Source: Rhodospirillum sp. (lineage in GTDB: Bacteria; Pseudomonadota; Alphaproteobacteria; Rhodospirillales; Rhodospirillaceae). From it: a stretch of DNA of 64,000 bases. The position numbers and the translations under genes were made by a program. Shown piece by piece: positions 23,870 to 33,268 of the stretch (within the stretch, counting starts at the first letter, position 1; each line of letters opens with the position of its first letter). The notes beneath the pieces are model-generated. The model made no database searches. It saw only the letters and a program-made list of their open reading frames with translations, and had not been told where the DNA came from. The stretch is taken from positions 1 through 64,000 of the forward strand of contig JAIOYK010000027.1 in the NCBI GenBank assembly GCA_021741145.1, read 5' to 3'.

Positions 23870-24790
23870 TCAGGCGGTGATATCCGTCGGAGCCGAGGTC
23901 TGGGCCGGAGCCGGGGTGTTCGGGATCTCCGCGTCGGAGGAGGCCTCCTCCGCTTCGGTTTCCGTCGTCTCGTCGCCATTCATCAGAGCATGGATCTGGT
24001 CTTGGAGGTCCGACATCTTCTCCCGTCGGGCGGCCATGCTTTTATTGTGTTCGGCCAAGCTTTTTTCCAAGTCCGCCTTTTCAGCGTACTCGGCGTCCAT
24101 GGTCCTGGAACCGCTTTTGATGCGCTCCTGGAGGCTTTTGAGCCAAGCCTTTTTGTCGTCCTCGTTGGACGGGACGTCGGCGTCTTGAACCCAGACGGAT
24201 CCGTCCTCCCTGAAATTGTAGAGCTTGTTGGTTTTCGGGTCGATGACCGCGCCACGCGCCTTGCGACCCAGGGCACGGGCCAAGTCGAAAGCCTCCGCCT
24301 TGGCGTCCCCGGTCAGTTCCACGGGAGGAACGGGGTCCGTCGTCAGAAGCTTCTCGTAGGCGGTTTGATTTTCCTTCAGGTGTTCCTTGTCGTGCTCATA
24401 GCGTGCGATCTCAAATTGCAACTTTACGTGGCGATACATTTCGTCGCCATAGATTTCCATTTCGTCGAAGAACTCTTTCCCTTCCTTCATCAGGGTATCC
24501 CCGAGTTCCCGGACCTTCTCCGCCTTCTCCATTCTGACCTTTACGCCGGCCACGCGCTGGTCGTGGTCATCCAAGGAGATACCCGCCGAGGATATATCCT
24601 TGCTATCTAGAAGTTTAAGCGCCGTCGGGGAGAGGTTGATGTAGGAAGCGGGAGTGCCGCGACCGACCGCGGACCCGGTGGAAGCACGGGCATCCGCCCG
24701 GGTGTTGTTTGAACTGCTTTGGCCGATGAAGTTGGCCCTGGAATTTTGGGAGCGTACCGAGCTCATTCCGCTCGTTGAGACATCCACCAT
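23870..24790 (-). CDS. Hypothetical coiled-coil protein
   Basis: Not recognised. The 306-residue product is hydrophilic, acidic and has no signal peptide or membrane segment. Residues 1-50 are rich in Ser, Asn and Thr and look disordered. Residues about 75-145 and 225-275 are Glu/Lys-rich helices with heptad-like spacing. The segment between holds 'AVIDPKTNKLYNFREDGSVWVQD', resembling a short beta motif. The C-terminus is acidic and Pro-rich. AGGAGG precedes the ATG at good distance, so it is very likely translated. It stands alone between a hairpin and an AT-rich upstream region. A surface-exposed or secreted structural protein is possible but unsupported. Confidence 0.6.
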   Translation of the reverse strand: MVDVSTSGMSSVRSQNSRANFIGQSSSNNTRADARASTGSAVGRGTPASYINLSPTALKLLDSKDISSAGISLDDHDQRVAGVKVRMEKAEKVRELGDTLMKEGKEFFDEMEIYGDEMYRHVKLQFEIARYEHDKEHLKENQTAYEKLLTTDPVPPVELTGDAKAEAFDLARALGRKARGAVIDPKTNKLYNFREDGSVWVQDADVPSNEDDKKAWLKSLQERIKSGSRTMDAEYAEKADLEKSLAEHNKSMAARREKMSDLQDQIHALMNGDETTETEAEEASSDAEIPNTPAPAQTSAPTDITA

Positions 24791-24904
24791 TGAAAAACCC
24801 TCCTGGTTTTACGTGTTGACGTCTCAGAGTAGCATCCAAGGAAAATTAGAAAATATGAAATTTAGAATGTATCCAATGATTGAATTCTGACATTTCTAGA
24901 TTTT

Positions 24905-26455
24905 TCACATCAATCCGATCAGTGTTTCCAACCGATCCGCGTTCTTGGCTGGCATGTCCCAGTGGATTTGCCTGATCCGGGGGAGGCGTAGGGACAGACC
25001 CGCCCGGTGGCGGGGAGAGGCCTGGACGGACTCAAAGGTGATCTCCATCACCAACTCGGGATCCACGGCGCGGACCGGGCCAAAGCGTTCCCGCCCGTGG
25101 TCGAGGATCCATTGGGTCAGGCGTTTCCCTTCGTCCTCCGTGAGGTCTGGAATGGTCTTGCCCAGGGGCACCAAGTCCGCCCCCTTCCAGACGCCGACGG
25201 TGACCTCGGTGGGCGGCCGGGCGCCCCCTCGGGCGGGCCGCTGGGCGTACATCAGCAGGCAATTGATGGAGAGCGGGGGGCGCTTGGCCAGGATCCAGTC
25301 TCCCGTGGGGCCGCCGACATAGGGGCTCTCCCAGCGCTTGAGCCTCAGGCCGTCCGTCCCCCCCTCGGCCCTTAGGCGGTCCAGGGTCTCCCAGTCGGCG
25401 ACGCCGACCAGGGGAGAGAGGTCCAGGTGGGGGCGAGGGGAGGCGCCATGCCACGCCTCCAACCGGGCTCTGCGGACGCGGAAGGGGAGGGGACGCAGAT
25501 CCTCCCCCCCATCGAACAGGACGTCATGGAGGCGCGCATGGGCCGGGAGAGTGGCGAGCATCGCCTTGGAGACGGTTTCGCGGGTGAGCCGCTTCTCGAG
25601 GGCGGCGAAGGGCGCGGGGGTTCCCTCCGGAGTCAGGAGTCGCAGATCCCCATCCAGGGTGCCCTCGAAATCCAACGCGGCGACGAGATCGGGGAAGCCG
25701 CGGGTGATGTCTTCCCCTTCCCGGGAGAAAATCCGGGTATCCCCGCCCGAGGAAACCAACTGCGCCCGAATGCCGTCCCCTGTCCAGTCCACGGCGTATT
25801 CGGCGAGGTCCAGACGCGCCCGCTCCAGGTCTTCCAGGGGCGAGGCCAGCATGAAGGGGCGGAGGGCGATCTGGTTCTCCACGTCCGGCGCCTCGCCCCC
25901 CGAGGCCCAGGTGAAGAGGGCTGGATAGGGCGGCTTCCGGGAGAACCAGACCGCCTCCACCGCCGCGCCTTCCAGAGCGGCCCAGCGGGCGAAGGCGGCG
26001 CGGGCCAGTCGGGCCGAGGCCCCGACTCGAATCCCCCCGGTCAGCAGTTTGAGCAATGCCCAGCGCCCCGTGGCGTCGAGCCCGTCCAGCCACCCAGTCA
26101 GGCGGTCCATAAGCTCCTCCCGGGGGAGGAGGCGGGCGGCCTCGACCACGTCGGAGAGGGTGGGGGGCTTCGGGAGCACCGGCGGCTTTGGCCAAAGCAA
26201 GGCCACGGTCTCGGCGAGGTCGCCGACATAGGCGTGGCTCAGGGCGAACAGCTCTCGGTCCACCCGGTCCAGGATCAGGGCCTTGGCGGCGGCGGCCTTC
26301 AGGCGAGGGATGTCCAGGTCTCCGGCCAGGACCGCCAGACCCCAGCCCCGGTCCGGGTCCGGCGCGCGGTCGAGATAGGCGCCGATCAGGATCAGCTTGG
26401 CCTCCCGCCCCGGAGTGGTGGAGAGGCGGTCGACGAGGGCGGCGAAGGCTTTCAC
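24905..26455 (-). CDS. Cisplatin-response-type ATP-dependent DNA ligase homologue lacking the motif I lysine
   Basis: Encodes a 516-residue member of the ATP-dependent ligase family found with Lhr-Core helicase, exonuclease and phosphoesterase. The N-terminal domain is well conserved (MKAFAALVDRL, AYVGDLAETVALLWP, LDATGRWALLKLLTGG). In the nucleotidyltransferase domain, motif I should read E-W-K-x-D-G-I-R, but the sequence is D-W-T-G-D-G-I-R, with Thr-225 where the AMP-accepting Lys belongs. Motif V also departs: DWILAK where relatives have D-W-W-K-W-K. The frame is intact. The GTG start at 26455 overlaps the exonuclease stop by 4 bp. Family membership is strong; ligase activity is doubtful. 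Expected motifs come from family knowledge, not an alignment run here. Confidence 0.85.
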   Translation of the reverse strand: MKAFAALVDRLSTTPGREAKLILIGAYLDRAPDPDRGWGLAVLAGDLDIPRLKAAAAKALILDRVDRELFALSHAYVGDLAETVALLWPKPPVLPKPPTLSDVVEAARLLPREELMDRLTGWLDGLDATGRWALLKLLTGGIRVGASARLARAAFARWAALEGAAVEAVWFSRKPPYPALFTWASGGEAPDVENQIALRPFMLASPLEDLERARLDLAEYAVDWTGDGIRAQLVSSGGDTRIFSREGEDITRGFPDLVAALDFEGTLDGDLRLLTPEGTPAPFAALEKRLTRETVSKAMLATLPAHARLHDVLFDGGEDLRPLPFRVRRARLEAWHGASPRPHLDLSPLVGVADWETLDRLRAEGGTDGLRLKRWESPYVGGPTGDWILAKRPPLSINCLLMYAQRPARGGARPPTEVTVGVWKGADLVPLGKTIPDLTEDEGKRLTQWILDHGRERFGPVRAVDPELVMEITFESVQASPRHRAGLSLRLPRIRQIHWDMPAKNADRLETLIGLM

Positions 26456-27468
26456 GGGGCGTCCTCCTTCCCTTCGTCGCGGCCGATGAGGGAAAGGGCC
26501 TTGGCCTCCAATCCCATGAGGGTGGCTTGGCGGACCAGGGCGTCCTCCCGTCCGTGGGTGATCCAGATCCGCGGGGCGCCGACGTCGGCCAGGGTGGCGA
26601 CCAATTCGTCCCAATCGGCGTGGTCGCTGATGATCAAGGGCAGTTCCACATCCGCGCGCCGCCCCCATCCCTGTCCCCGGACCCGCAGCCAGCCCGAGGC
26701 CATGGCGACCAGGGGATCGGCGAAGCGATGGGGTCCGTCCTCCCCCAGGGTGCCGGGGGGATGGACGACCAGGGATCCGGCCAGCCGGTTGTTCCCCTCC
26801 GGCACTGGGTGGAGGTCACCCAGGGCGACACCGTGGCGCTCGTAGAGGGCGCAGATCTTGGCGACGGCGCCATGGACGTAAATGGGGGCGTCATATCCGG
26901 CGGCGCGGGCGAGGGCGATCAGCCGTTGGGCCTTGCCCAGGGAATAGGCGCCGAGCAGGAGCGTGCGCCCGGGAAAGAGCGCGAGGGAGTCCAAGACCTT
27001 GGCCATTTCCGTCGCCGGATCCGGATGGCGGAAGACGGGCAGGGCGAAGGTGGCTTCGGTCACGAAGACATCGCAGGGAACGACCTCGAAGGGCGCGCAG
27101 GTGGGGTCGGTGCGTCGCTTGAAATCGCCGGAAACCACGACCCGGGCGCCCCTGTATTCCAGGCGCGCCTGGGCGCTGCCCAACACGTGGCCCGCGGGGT
27201 GGAGGGAGACGGTAACCCCACCCAGGGAGACGGTCTCCCCCGGGTCCAGTGGCTGGGCGCCTTGGACGGAGCCCAGGCGGGCGTCCATGATCGCCAAGGT
27301 TTCCCGGGTGGCGAGCACGGCCCCATGGCCCCGTCGGGCGTGGTCCGCGTGGCCGTGGGTGATGACCGCCCGGTCCACGGCGCGGGTGGGGTCCACATAA
27401 AAGTCCCCCACCGGGCAATAGAGTCCCCGGGGAGTGACCCTCAGCCAGTGTTCGGGATCGGCGCGCAT
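26452..27468 (-). CDS. Ligase-associated DNA exonuclease (metallo-beta-lactamase fold)
   Basis: Encodes a 338-residue nuclease of the beta-lactamase/beta-CASP group that accompanies the Lhr-Core ligase. Metal-binding motifs: THGHADHA (HxHxDH), HPAGHVLGSAQ, VVVSGDFKRR and, near the C-terminus, ISDHADWDEL and WITHGRED. In Pseudomonas the homologue is a 3'-5' single-strand exonuclease. It is the upstream gene of a two-gene operon with the ligase. Its motifs are intact, unlike the ligase. Confidence 0.86.
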   Translation of the reverse strand: MRADPEHWLRVTPRGLYCPVGDFYVDPTRAVDRAVITHGHADHARRGHGAVLATRETLAIMDARLGSVQGAQPLDPGETVSLGGVTVSLHPAGHVLGSAQARLEYRGARVVVSGDFKRRTDPTCAPFEVVPCDVFVTEATFALPVFRHPDPATEMAKVLDSLALFPGRTLLLGAYSLGKAQRLIALARAAGYDAPIYVHGAVAKICALYERHGVALGDLHPVPEGNNRLAGSLVVHPPGTLGEDGPHRFADPLVAMASGWLRVRGQGWGRRADVELPLIISDHADWDELVATLADVGAPRIWITHGREDALVRQATLMGLEAKALSLIGRDEGKEDAP

Positions 27469-27561
27469 GGTCTCTGTTCCTGTTTTGATCTCCCTGTATA
27501 GCGGACTTTTCCTCTCTTTTCCACGGCGGAGATCATGGCCTCCGTCGTGGAAGGGGATATG

Positions 27562-27576
27562 GGGGGCGGCGCCCCC
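27562..27576 (-). terminator. GC-rich hairpin after ttrA
   Basis: GGGGGC (27562-27567), loop GGC, GCCCCC (27571-27576), just beyond the ttrA stop on the minus strand. No T-run is seen on that strand; it may aid termination or protect the 3' end. Confidence 0.35.
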
Positions 27577-27588
27577 AAGGACTCCCCC

Positions 27589-30500
27589 TTAGACCCGCTC
27601 CAGGCGGGCGGGCAAGGCTTGGCGGGCGGCGGCGCCCACGGCCCAGTCTCCCAGGGTCGCCGACCCACCCCGGGTCGGGTCGAGCAGGCCCACGTCGTTC
27701 AGGTTCACCCCCGCGGAGAAGCCGCCCGTGTCCGGTTGGGCGATCCCGTCGATCACATGGCGGCGGGCGCCCAATTCCCGGTGGCCGTACCCATGCTCGA
27801 TGGCGACGGCGCCCTTGACCACGCCGTCCACCACCAGGGCCGTGGCGACCATGGAGCCGCTTGGTGTCACGATCCGCACGGCATCCCCCGAGGCAAGTCC
27901 CAGGGGCGCGGCGTCGTCGGGATGGATGAACACCGGGTTGTTGGGGTGGATCTGCCGCAGGCGCGGCGCGCCGATGGAATAGCTGGACTGCATGTTCGAC
28001 TTGTAAGCCGACAATTGCACCGGCCATTCGCTTTCCGGATAGATCTCCCGGATGGGGGTTCCGTCGGCGAAGCGCTGGGGGTACCAGGTCGGCACGCCCA
28101 AGAAGCGTTTTCCGGTCATCGTATTGACCTTGGAGCCCACGTCTTCGTTATAGACCGCCAGTGGGTTGGTATAGGCCCGGGTCAGGTGCTCGCCGTCATA
28201 GGCCTTGTCCGCGTTCTCCATGCGGCCCCCCCGGGCGTAGAGGGCGGCGACCTTGCGGACTTCCTCGGGCTTGAGGGCCGCCTCCAACTCGCCCATGATC
28301 CGGGCCACGCCGGACAGGGCGATGTCGTCGTCGCTGGCATCGGCCACCGGCTTCCCGGCATAGGCCACATTGGCCCCCGCGCGCAAATACCAGTCCTCGG
28401 GCCGGTTGAGCGGATGGAGCGCCCCTTCCGCGTCGGCGATCACCGCGTCACCGAAGCCCGGCAACCCTAGACGCTTGCTCACCTCGATGAAAAACAGCTC
28501 CATGGTGATCCGCTCACCACTGGCGGCCTTGTCCTGGCGCGGCTCCACCACCGGCCAGCGGGCCGTGGAGCATTTGGTCACCGTCCCACTCCAGGGGGTC
28601 GTCCACCCCCAGCTTTCGTACATCACGCTATCGGGAACGATATAATCCGCGAGCGCCGAGGTCTCGTTGATGAACCCGTCGATGGCCACGAACAAGGGCA
28701 GTTGGGCCGGGTCCTTCATCTTGTCCTCGATGGCCGCCCTCAGGCCGGAATGGCCATAGATGGGATTGGCCATGAAGCTGACCAGGGCCTTCAACCGGTA
28801 GGGATAGCCGTCGAAATGGCTGGTCAGATATTCGGTCAGCAGGGGCGGCGAGAACGGATACCAGGGGGCCTTGGTGGGATAGGGGTTCTCCCCCGCCGCG
28901 ACCCGCCGCTTGAACTCGCTGGTTTTCTGATAGGGAAAACCGGAGCGGGAGAGGAACACCCCCTTGGGCTTGGTCATGGCAGGGAAGGTTTTCAGGTCAT
29001 AGCGCGGCCCCGGCGCGAAGGACGGGAAGCCGCCGCCGGAGGGGCTCATCCCGCCTTTCCAGTTCCAATTGCCGATCAGAACATTGAGCATCAGGATCGA
29101 CCAAGCGGTGTAAAACCCGTTGCTGCTCATCGTGCCGCCATGGGCATCGATGGCGGCACGCTTGCCATGGGCGGTAAACTCCCGGGCCAGGGCTTCGATC
29201 ACCGCGGCCTCGACACCGCACAGGGCGGCGTATTCGGTGACGGTCTTGCGGCGCGCTTCCTCGGCCAGAAGGGTCAGACCGGTCTTGACGGCGACGGGAC
29301 CTGTGGCCGTCTCCACCGAACCCTCGTGGAACAGCACTCCCTTGGCGGAGGCGGTGTGGGCCAGGGGCGCGCCGGTCTGGGCGTCGATGACCACGGCGGC
29401 CTCGGCGCGGTCTCCGTCCCATCCCAAGTCGGCGCCGCGCAGCAACTTGCCGGTCTTCAGGTTCACCAGATGGCTGGCGTTGGTATGGGTCGTCTCGCCA
29501 AGGGCCTCGGCGGCCCGGGGACCGGGGGCGGAGAGGAAGGCGGCGTCATGGCGCTCGTTGTCCAGGATCCAGCGGATCATGCCCAGCGCCAGGGCTGAGT
29601 CCGTGCCCGGCGTGATGGGAACCCAGCGGTTGCGGTCCGCCGCGGCGTGGCTGGTGGCGTTGGTCAGGGTGGGGTCGACGATGACATAGTTCATGATCCC
29701 CTCGGTCCGCGCCCGGGCCACGAGGCGGCCCTGCCGCTTGTAGGGTTTGCCCGCGTTGCCCGGGGCGGAGCCCATGAAGATGGCGAATTCCACATTGGAA
29801 AAGTCGGGCTTGCCATGGGCATAGCTCTTCATGTCGTCCAAGGTCGCCCCGGATCCCGTGCGCATGGACAGGCCACAATAGGCCCCGTGGTTGGCGTAAT
29901 TGCGAGTCCCGAAGCTGTTGAGGGCGAAGCGCTGGATCAAATTGTCCCGGCCGTCCGTGGTGGCATTGATTACCGCCAGTTGGTTGGCCTTGGGGCCATA
30001 TTCCGGGTTCTCCGGATCCAGCGGAGTTTCCGTGTCATGGATGGCGCGCAGACCCTCCACGGGACCCTCGCCGAAAAGATCACCGCCCTCGACCACTTCC
30101 TCGACCAGTTGCTCGAAGGAAATGGTTTCCCATTGGCCGGAACCGCGCGGGCCGACCCGCTTCATGGGTTTAAGCACGCGATAGGGATTATCCACCTGGG
30201 CCAGGGCCGCATTGCCCCGCCCGCAAGCCGTGGAGCGCCCCGACAGACCCTTTTCCCCCTGGCGGGTGAGGGACAGCAAGGCCTCGCGCACGGGGGTTTC
30301 GAAGGGGATATGGGGATCGCCCGAGAAGGGGTGGTAGGGATTGCCCGCCACCCGCAGGATCCGCCCCGTCGCCGTCTCGGAGCGCACCCGAACCCCACAC
30401 ATGGTGTTACAGCCCAGACACATGGTGAAGGACACGGCCTGATCCGGATTGAGCTCAAGGGCGCCCGTAACAGGATCGACCCGGTATTCGGGATCGAAGG

Positions 30501-30654
30501 CGTTGCCGGTGACGGCTTCGCGGGGTGCCTTGCCGGAAGACCCGGTACTCAGGCCCGTCACGGCCTTTTCGGCGGTATGGGCATAGCCCGCGGCGAAGGC
30601 GGCCAATCCGCCGACGGCGGCGGCACCCTTCAGAAGGTTGCGACGCGTGGACAT
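27589..30654 (-). CDS. ttrA: Tetrathionate reductase catalytic subunit TtrA
   Basis: Encodes the 1021-residue molybdopterin-guanine-dinucleotide subunit that reduces tetrathionate to thiosulfate in the periplasm. A twin-arginine signal is present (STRRNLLKGAAAVGG). An iron-sulfur site follows (CLGCNTMCGV, with a further Cys in STACGRG), and the probable Mo-ligand Cys lies in HGAYCGLSM. Further family segments include FAIFMGSAPGNAGKPYKRQG and a C-terminal molydopterin-dinucleotide-binding domain. It lies 13 bp after ttrC and closes the ttrB-ttrC-ttrA operon. Assignment to TtrA rather than another family member rests on sequence likeness plus TtrS/TtrR and NrfD-type partners. Confidence 0.87.
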   Translation of the reverse strand: MSTRRNLLKGAAAVGGLAAFAAGYAHTAEKAVTGLSTGSSGKAPREAVTGNAFDPEYRVDPVTGALELNPDQAVSFTMCLGCNTMCGVRVRSETATGRILRVAGNPYHPFSGDPHIPFETPVREALLSLTRQGEKGLSGRSTACGRGNAALAQVDNPYRVLKPMKRVGPRGSGQWETISFEQLVEEVVEGGDLFGEGPVEGLRAIHDTETPLDPENPEYGPKANQLAVINATTDGRDNLIQRFALNSFGTRNYANHGAYCGLSMRTGSGATLDDMKSYAHGKPDFSNVEFAIFMGSAPGNAGKPYKRQGRLVARARTEGIMNYVIVDPTLTNATSHAAADRNRWVPITPGTDSALALGMIRWILDNERHDAAFLSAPGPRAAEALGETTHTNASHLVNLKTGKLLRGADLGWDGDRAEAAVVIDAQTGAPLAHTASAKGVLFHEGSVETATGPVAVKTGLTLLAEEARRKTVTEYAALCGVEAAVIEALAREFTAHGKRAAIDAHGGTMSSNGFYTAWSILMLNVLIGNWNWKGGMSPSGGGFPSFAPGPRYDLKTFPAMTKPKGVFLSRSGFPYQKTSEFKRRVAAGENPYPTKAPWYPFSPPLLTEYLTSHFDGYPYRLKALVSFMANPIYGHSGLRAAIEDKMKDPAQLPLFVAIDGFINETSALADYIVPDSVMYESWGWTTPWSGTVTKCSTARWPVVEPRQDKAASGERITMELFFIEVSKRLGLPGFGDAVIADAEGALHPLNRPEDWYLRAGANVAYAGKPVADASDDDIALSGVARIMGELEAALKPEEVRKVAALYARGGRMENADKAYDGEHLTRAYTNPLAVYNEDVGSKVNTMTGKRFLGVPTWYPQRFADGTPIREIYPESEWPVQLSAYKSNMQSSYSIGAPRLRQIHPNNPVFIHPDDAAPLGLASGDAVRIVTPSGSMVATALVVDGVVKGAVAIEHGYGHRELGARRHVIDGIAQPDTGGFSAGVNLNDVGLLDPTRGGSATLGDWAVGAAARQALPARLERV

Positions 30655-30667
30655 GGGGAGCTCTCCC

Positions 30668-31756
30668 TTACTCGGCGGAGTTATGGGCGGGGTTATGGGC
30701 GGTGGGGGTGGGGGCGCTTCGTCGATCGGGCGATGGCAGACTGGTCAACAGGATGGCCAGCGCCAGCCAAAGACCAAAGGTCCCGAGGATGCCCGTCAGG
30801 CCCTCCGCCCCCAGGGGCATGTGGTAGGCGTATTGGCCGGCGCCGGTCTTGGGCAATTCCTGACCGCCGATGAACAGGCTCCAGCGGAACATCCAGGCGG
30901 AATGCAGGGCAACCAGCCCCAAAACCCACCCCCACCCCCGGGGCGCCATCCAGCCTAGAACCAGCAGGATCAGCGCGGTGGCGGCGGCCCAGGCGGCAAG
31001 CGCCATCCAGGACGCCTCTCCGACCATGGAAGCCAAGGCCCGGGCGGTGGGGTCACTCCACCCCGTGAGGCCAGAGGCCAGCCAGAGCCCGCCGTTGACC
31101 AGCACCAGGGCGGAGAACACCGCCGCGGCGCGCATCAACTTGCGTTCGGCCTGGGCCTCGTAGCCCGCCAGGGCGCGGTTGAAAATCAGGGCCAAACCGG
31201 CCGCTCCGGCCAGACCGGTGAACAGGAACATGGTGGGCAGGAAGGGGGTATTCCACAGGGGGCGGGAGCGGACCACCATGACCTCCGCCCCGGAATAGAG
31301 CGCGATGAACAAGGCCAGGACGGCGGCCAGGGCGCTGGCGGGCTTGACCAGCCAGGACAGGTCTCCCTCGCCCAGGGCCGCCCAACGGGGCAGGGTCGGA
31401 CGCAGGGCGAGCCAGAACAGCAGCACCGTGGAACCGACGAAGGCGGGCAACAGAAGGGAGCCCCAACTCATCCAGCTCCAGGGAGTGAAGCGCGTGTAGA
31501 AATGCCAGAACCGGCCCGGTTGGTGCAGGTCGGCGAGCAGGGCCACTGGGGCGACGATGGCGCAGGTGACCATGGCGAAGAGGGCCATGCGGCCCGCCCG
31601 CCGCCAATCGGCGCGGTCAAGCAGGGTGGCGGGCAGGCTGAGGAACACGCCGCCCAGGGCCAAACCCACCAGAAAGAAATACTGAACCGCCCAGGGCAGC
31701 CAGGCGACCTCGCGGCTGATATTGACGGTTTCGACGATGACCGGAACGCTGTTCAT
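30668..31756 (-). CDS. ttrC: Tetrathionate reductase membrane subunit TtrC (NrfD family)
   Basis: Encodes a 362-residue integral membrane quinol-oxidising subunit with about nine helices. NrfD-family features include the early 'WLPWAVQYFFLVGLALGG' and 'PGRFWHFYTRFTPWSWMSWGS'. The ATG at 31756 overlaps the ttrB stop (ATGA); a longer open frame reaching 32044 overlaps ttrB and is rejected. The protein passes electrons from the quinol pool to TtrB and then TtrA. The C-terminal tail is hydrophilic. Confidence 0.87.
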   Translation of the reverse strand: MNSVPVIVETVNISREVAWLPWAVQYFFLVGLALGGVFLSLPATLLDRADWRRAGRMALFAMVTCAIVAPVALLADLHQPGRFWHFYTRFTPWSWMSWGSLLLPAFVGSTVLLFWLALRPTLPRWAALGEGDLSWLVKPASALAAVLALFIALYSGAEVMVVRSRPLWNTPFLPTMFLFTGLAGAAGLALIFNRALAGYEAQAERKLMRAAAVFSALVLVNGGLWLASGLTGWSDPTARALASMVGEASWMALAAWAAATALILLVLGWMAPRGWGWVLGLVALHSAWMFRWSLFIGGQELPKTGAGQYAYHMPLGAEGLTGILGTFGLWLALAILLTSLPSPDRRSAPTPTAHNPAHNSAE

Positions 31757-32523
31757 GACTCGGCTCCCTCGATCTCGTGCCCTTGGGCATCCCGGAGAAT
31801 CCACAGGGCGGCTTGGCCCTCGACCTTGCCTTGGAAACGGGTGTCCAGGCCGATGTAGAAGACATGCGGCGAGGTCTCCATCTCTGGCCGGAGGACTGTC
31901 ACATCCCCCTCCGCCTCGGTGAGCAGGCGGTTGATTTCGCTGTTCGGATCTTTCAGGTCGCCGAAGACCCGGGCGCCCCCCACACAGGTTTCCACGCAGG
32001 CGGGCAGCAATCCCGCCTCCACCCGATGGGTGCAGAAGGTGCATTTGTCCGCTGTCTGGGTGGTGGGGTTGATGAAGCGGGCGTCATAGGGGCAGGCCTG
32101 GACGCAATAGGCGCAGCCCACGCATTGGTCCGCGTCGATCAGAACCTTGCCGTCTTTCTGCTGATAGGTGGCCTGAACCGGGCAGACGGCCACGCAAGGG
32201 GGATCGTCACAATGGTTGCACAGGCGCGGCAGGGTGAAGGAAGCGGGGGGCGCATCGGGTGCATCCAGGTCCCGCACCTGATACTGGTTCACCAGGGTGC
32301 GGAAGTCGCCCAGAGGGACCTGGTTTTCGGTGGAACAGGCGACGGTACAGGCCTGACAGCCGATGCAGCGGCGCAGGTCGATGACCATGGCGAAGCGACT
32401 GCCCGCGTCGCCCCCATGGCGCTCCGGCCCGGCCTGGGCGGGGGCGCTTCCGGTGACGCAGGCCGCGGCCCCACAGGTCACCGCCCCGGCGGTTTTCAGG
32501 AATAGGCGGCGTGATGGATCCAT
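31753..32523 (-). CDS. ttrB: Tetrathionate reductase iron-sulfur subunit TtrB
   Basis: Encodes a 256-residue ferredoxin-like electron-transfer subunit with four cysteine clusters typical of four [4Fe-4S] centres: CIGCQACTVACSTEN, CNHCDDPPCVAVCP, CVGCAYCVQACPYD and CTFC...CVETC. A twin-arginine signal starts the protein (SRRLFLKTAGAVTCG). It is the first gene of the structural operon, 127 bp downstream of the regulator ttrR. It sits between TtrC and TtrA in the electron path. Confidence 0.9.
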   Translation of the reverse strand: MDPSRRLFLKTAGAVTCGAAACVTGSAPAQAGPERHGGDAGSRFAMVIDLRRCIGCQACTVACSTENQVPLGDFRTLVNQYQVRDLDAPDAPPASFTLPRLCNHCDDPPCVAVCPVQATYQQKDGKVLIDADQCVGCAYCVQACPYDARFINPTTQTADKCTFCTHRVEAGLLPACVETCVGGARVFGDLKDPNSEINRLLTEAEGDVTVLRPEMETSPHVFYIGLDTRFQGKVEGQAALWILRDAQGHEIEGAES

Positions 32524-32650
32524 GGCGGGGACATCCTTCCTCGGTCGGCTTGAGTGCTGACCGGGACGTTATTCCCACAACGAATGAACGGATATTGGGG
32601 ATACCCATGGAAATTTTAGGGAAAACCCTTAGTGTGGTGCGCGACGCCCC
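32524..32650 (-). promoter_or_regulatory. Promoter region of ttrBCA
   Basis: A 127-bp gap between ttrR and ttrB. It contains AAATTTTAGGGAAAACCC with an AGGG-AAAA-CCCT dyad (32618-32629) and an AT-rich stretch compared with neighbours. It is the expected place for TtrR binding and perhaps oxygen control, but no clear Fnr site was seen. Confidence 0.45.
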
Positions 32651-33268
32651 TCACGCCCCCTCTTCCGCCTCCACCCAAAGGCGGGCCAGTTCGGCGGCGC
32701 CCTCCACCTTCAGCTTGACCATGGCGTTGTGGCGGTGGACCTCGACGGTCTTCAGGCTGATCTCCAGGTCCCGGGCGATGGCCTTGTTGGACAACCCCCG
32801 GCTGACCAATTCCGCCACCTGCCGCTCCCGGGCGGTCAGGTTGTCGAGCCTTTGGCGGGCCTCGGAGCGGACCTCCCGTTCGGCGAGGCGGCGGGCGTGT
32901 TCGCTCACGGCCTCTTGCACCCGATCCAGCAACACCTGATCGTTGCAGGGTTTTTCCAGGAAATCCATGGCTCCGGCCTTCAAGGCCCGCACGGCCATGG
33001 GCACGTCCCCATGACCGGTGAGGATGAGCACCGGCAGGATCGCGCCCCCCTTGCTCAGGCTGTCCAACAGGTCCAGACCAGACTGGCCGGGCATGCGGAT
33101 ATCCAGCAACAAGCAGCCGGGCCGCGTGTCCTCGAAGGCCGCGGTGAAGGCATCGGCGGAGGCATACTCCCGACACTCCAACCCCACGGAGCGCAACAGC
33201 CAACAGAGGGAACGGCGCATGGCCTCGTCGTCATCCACCACATAAACAAGTGCAGGCTGATCAGTCAT
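32651..33268 (-). CDS. ttrR: Tetrathionate response regulator TtrR (FixJ/NarL family)
   Basis: Encodes a 205-residue regulator. The receiver has VVDDDEAMR, phospho-acceptor Asp in CLLLDIRMPGQSG, and Lys in FLEKPCNDQ. The LuxR-type helix-turn-helix is in LTARERQVAELVSRGLSNKA with KTVEVHRHNAMVKL. Its ATG overlaps the stop of ttrS by 4 bp. With TtrS it activates the tetrathionate reductase genes in Salmonella; the same role is inferred here from gene order. Confidence 0.88.
   Translation of the reverse strand: MTDQPALVYVVDDDEAMRRSLCWLLRSVGLECREYASADAFTAAFEDTRPGCLLLDIRMPGQSGLDLLDSLSKGGAILPVLILTGHGDVPMAVRALKAGAMDFLEKPCNDQVLLDRVQEAVSEHARRLAEREVRSEARQRLDNLTARERQVAELVSRGLSNKAIARDLEISLKTVEVHRHNAMVKLKVEGAAELARLWVEAEEGA

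Noticed and set aside
31757-32044. N-terminal extension of ttrC
   Set aside because: Lies entirely over ttrB in another frame; the ATGA junction at 31753-31756 gives the expected NrfD-family start.
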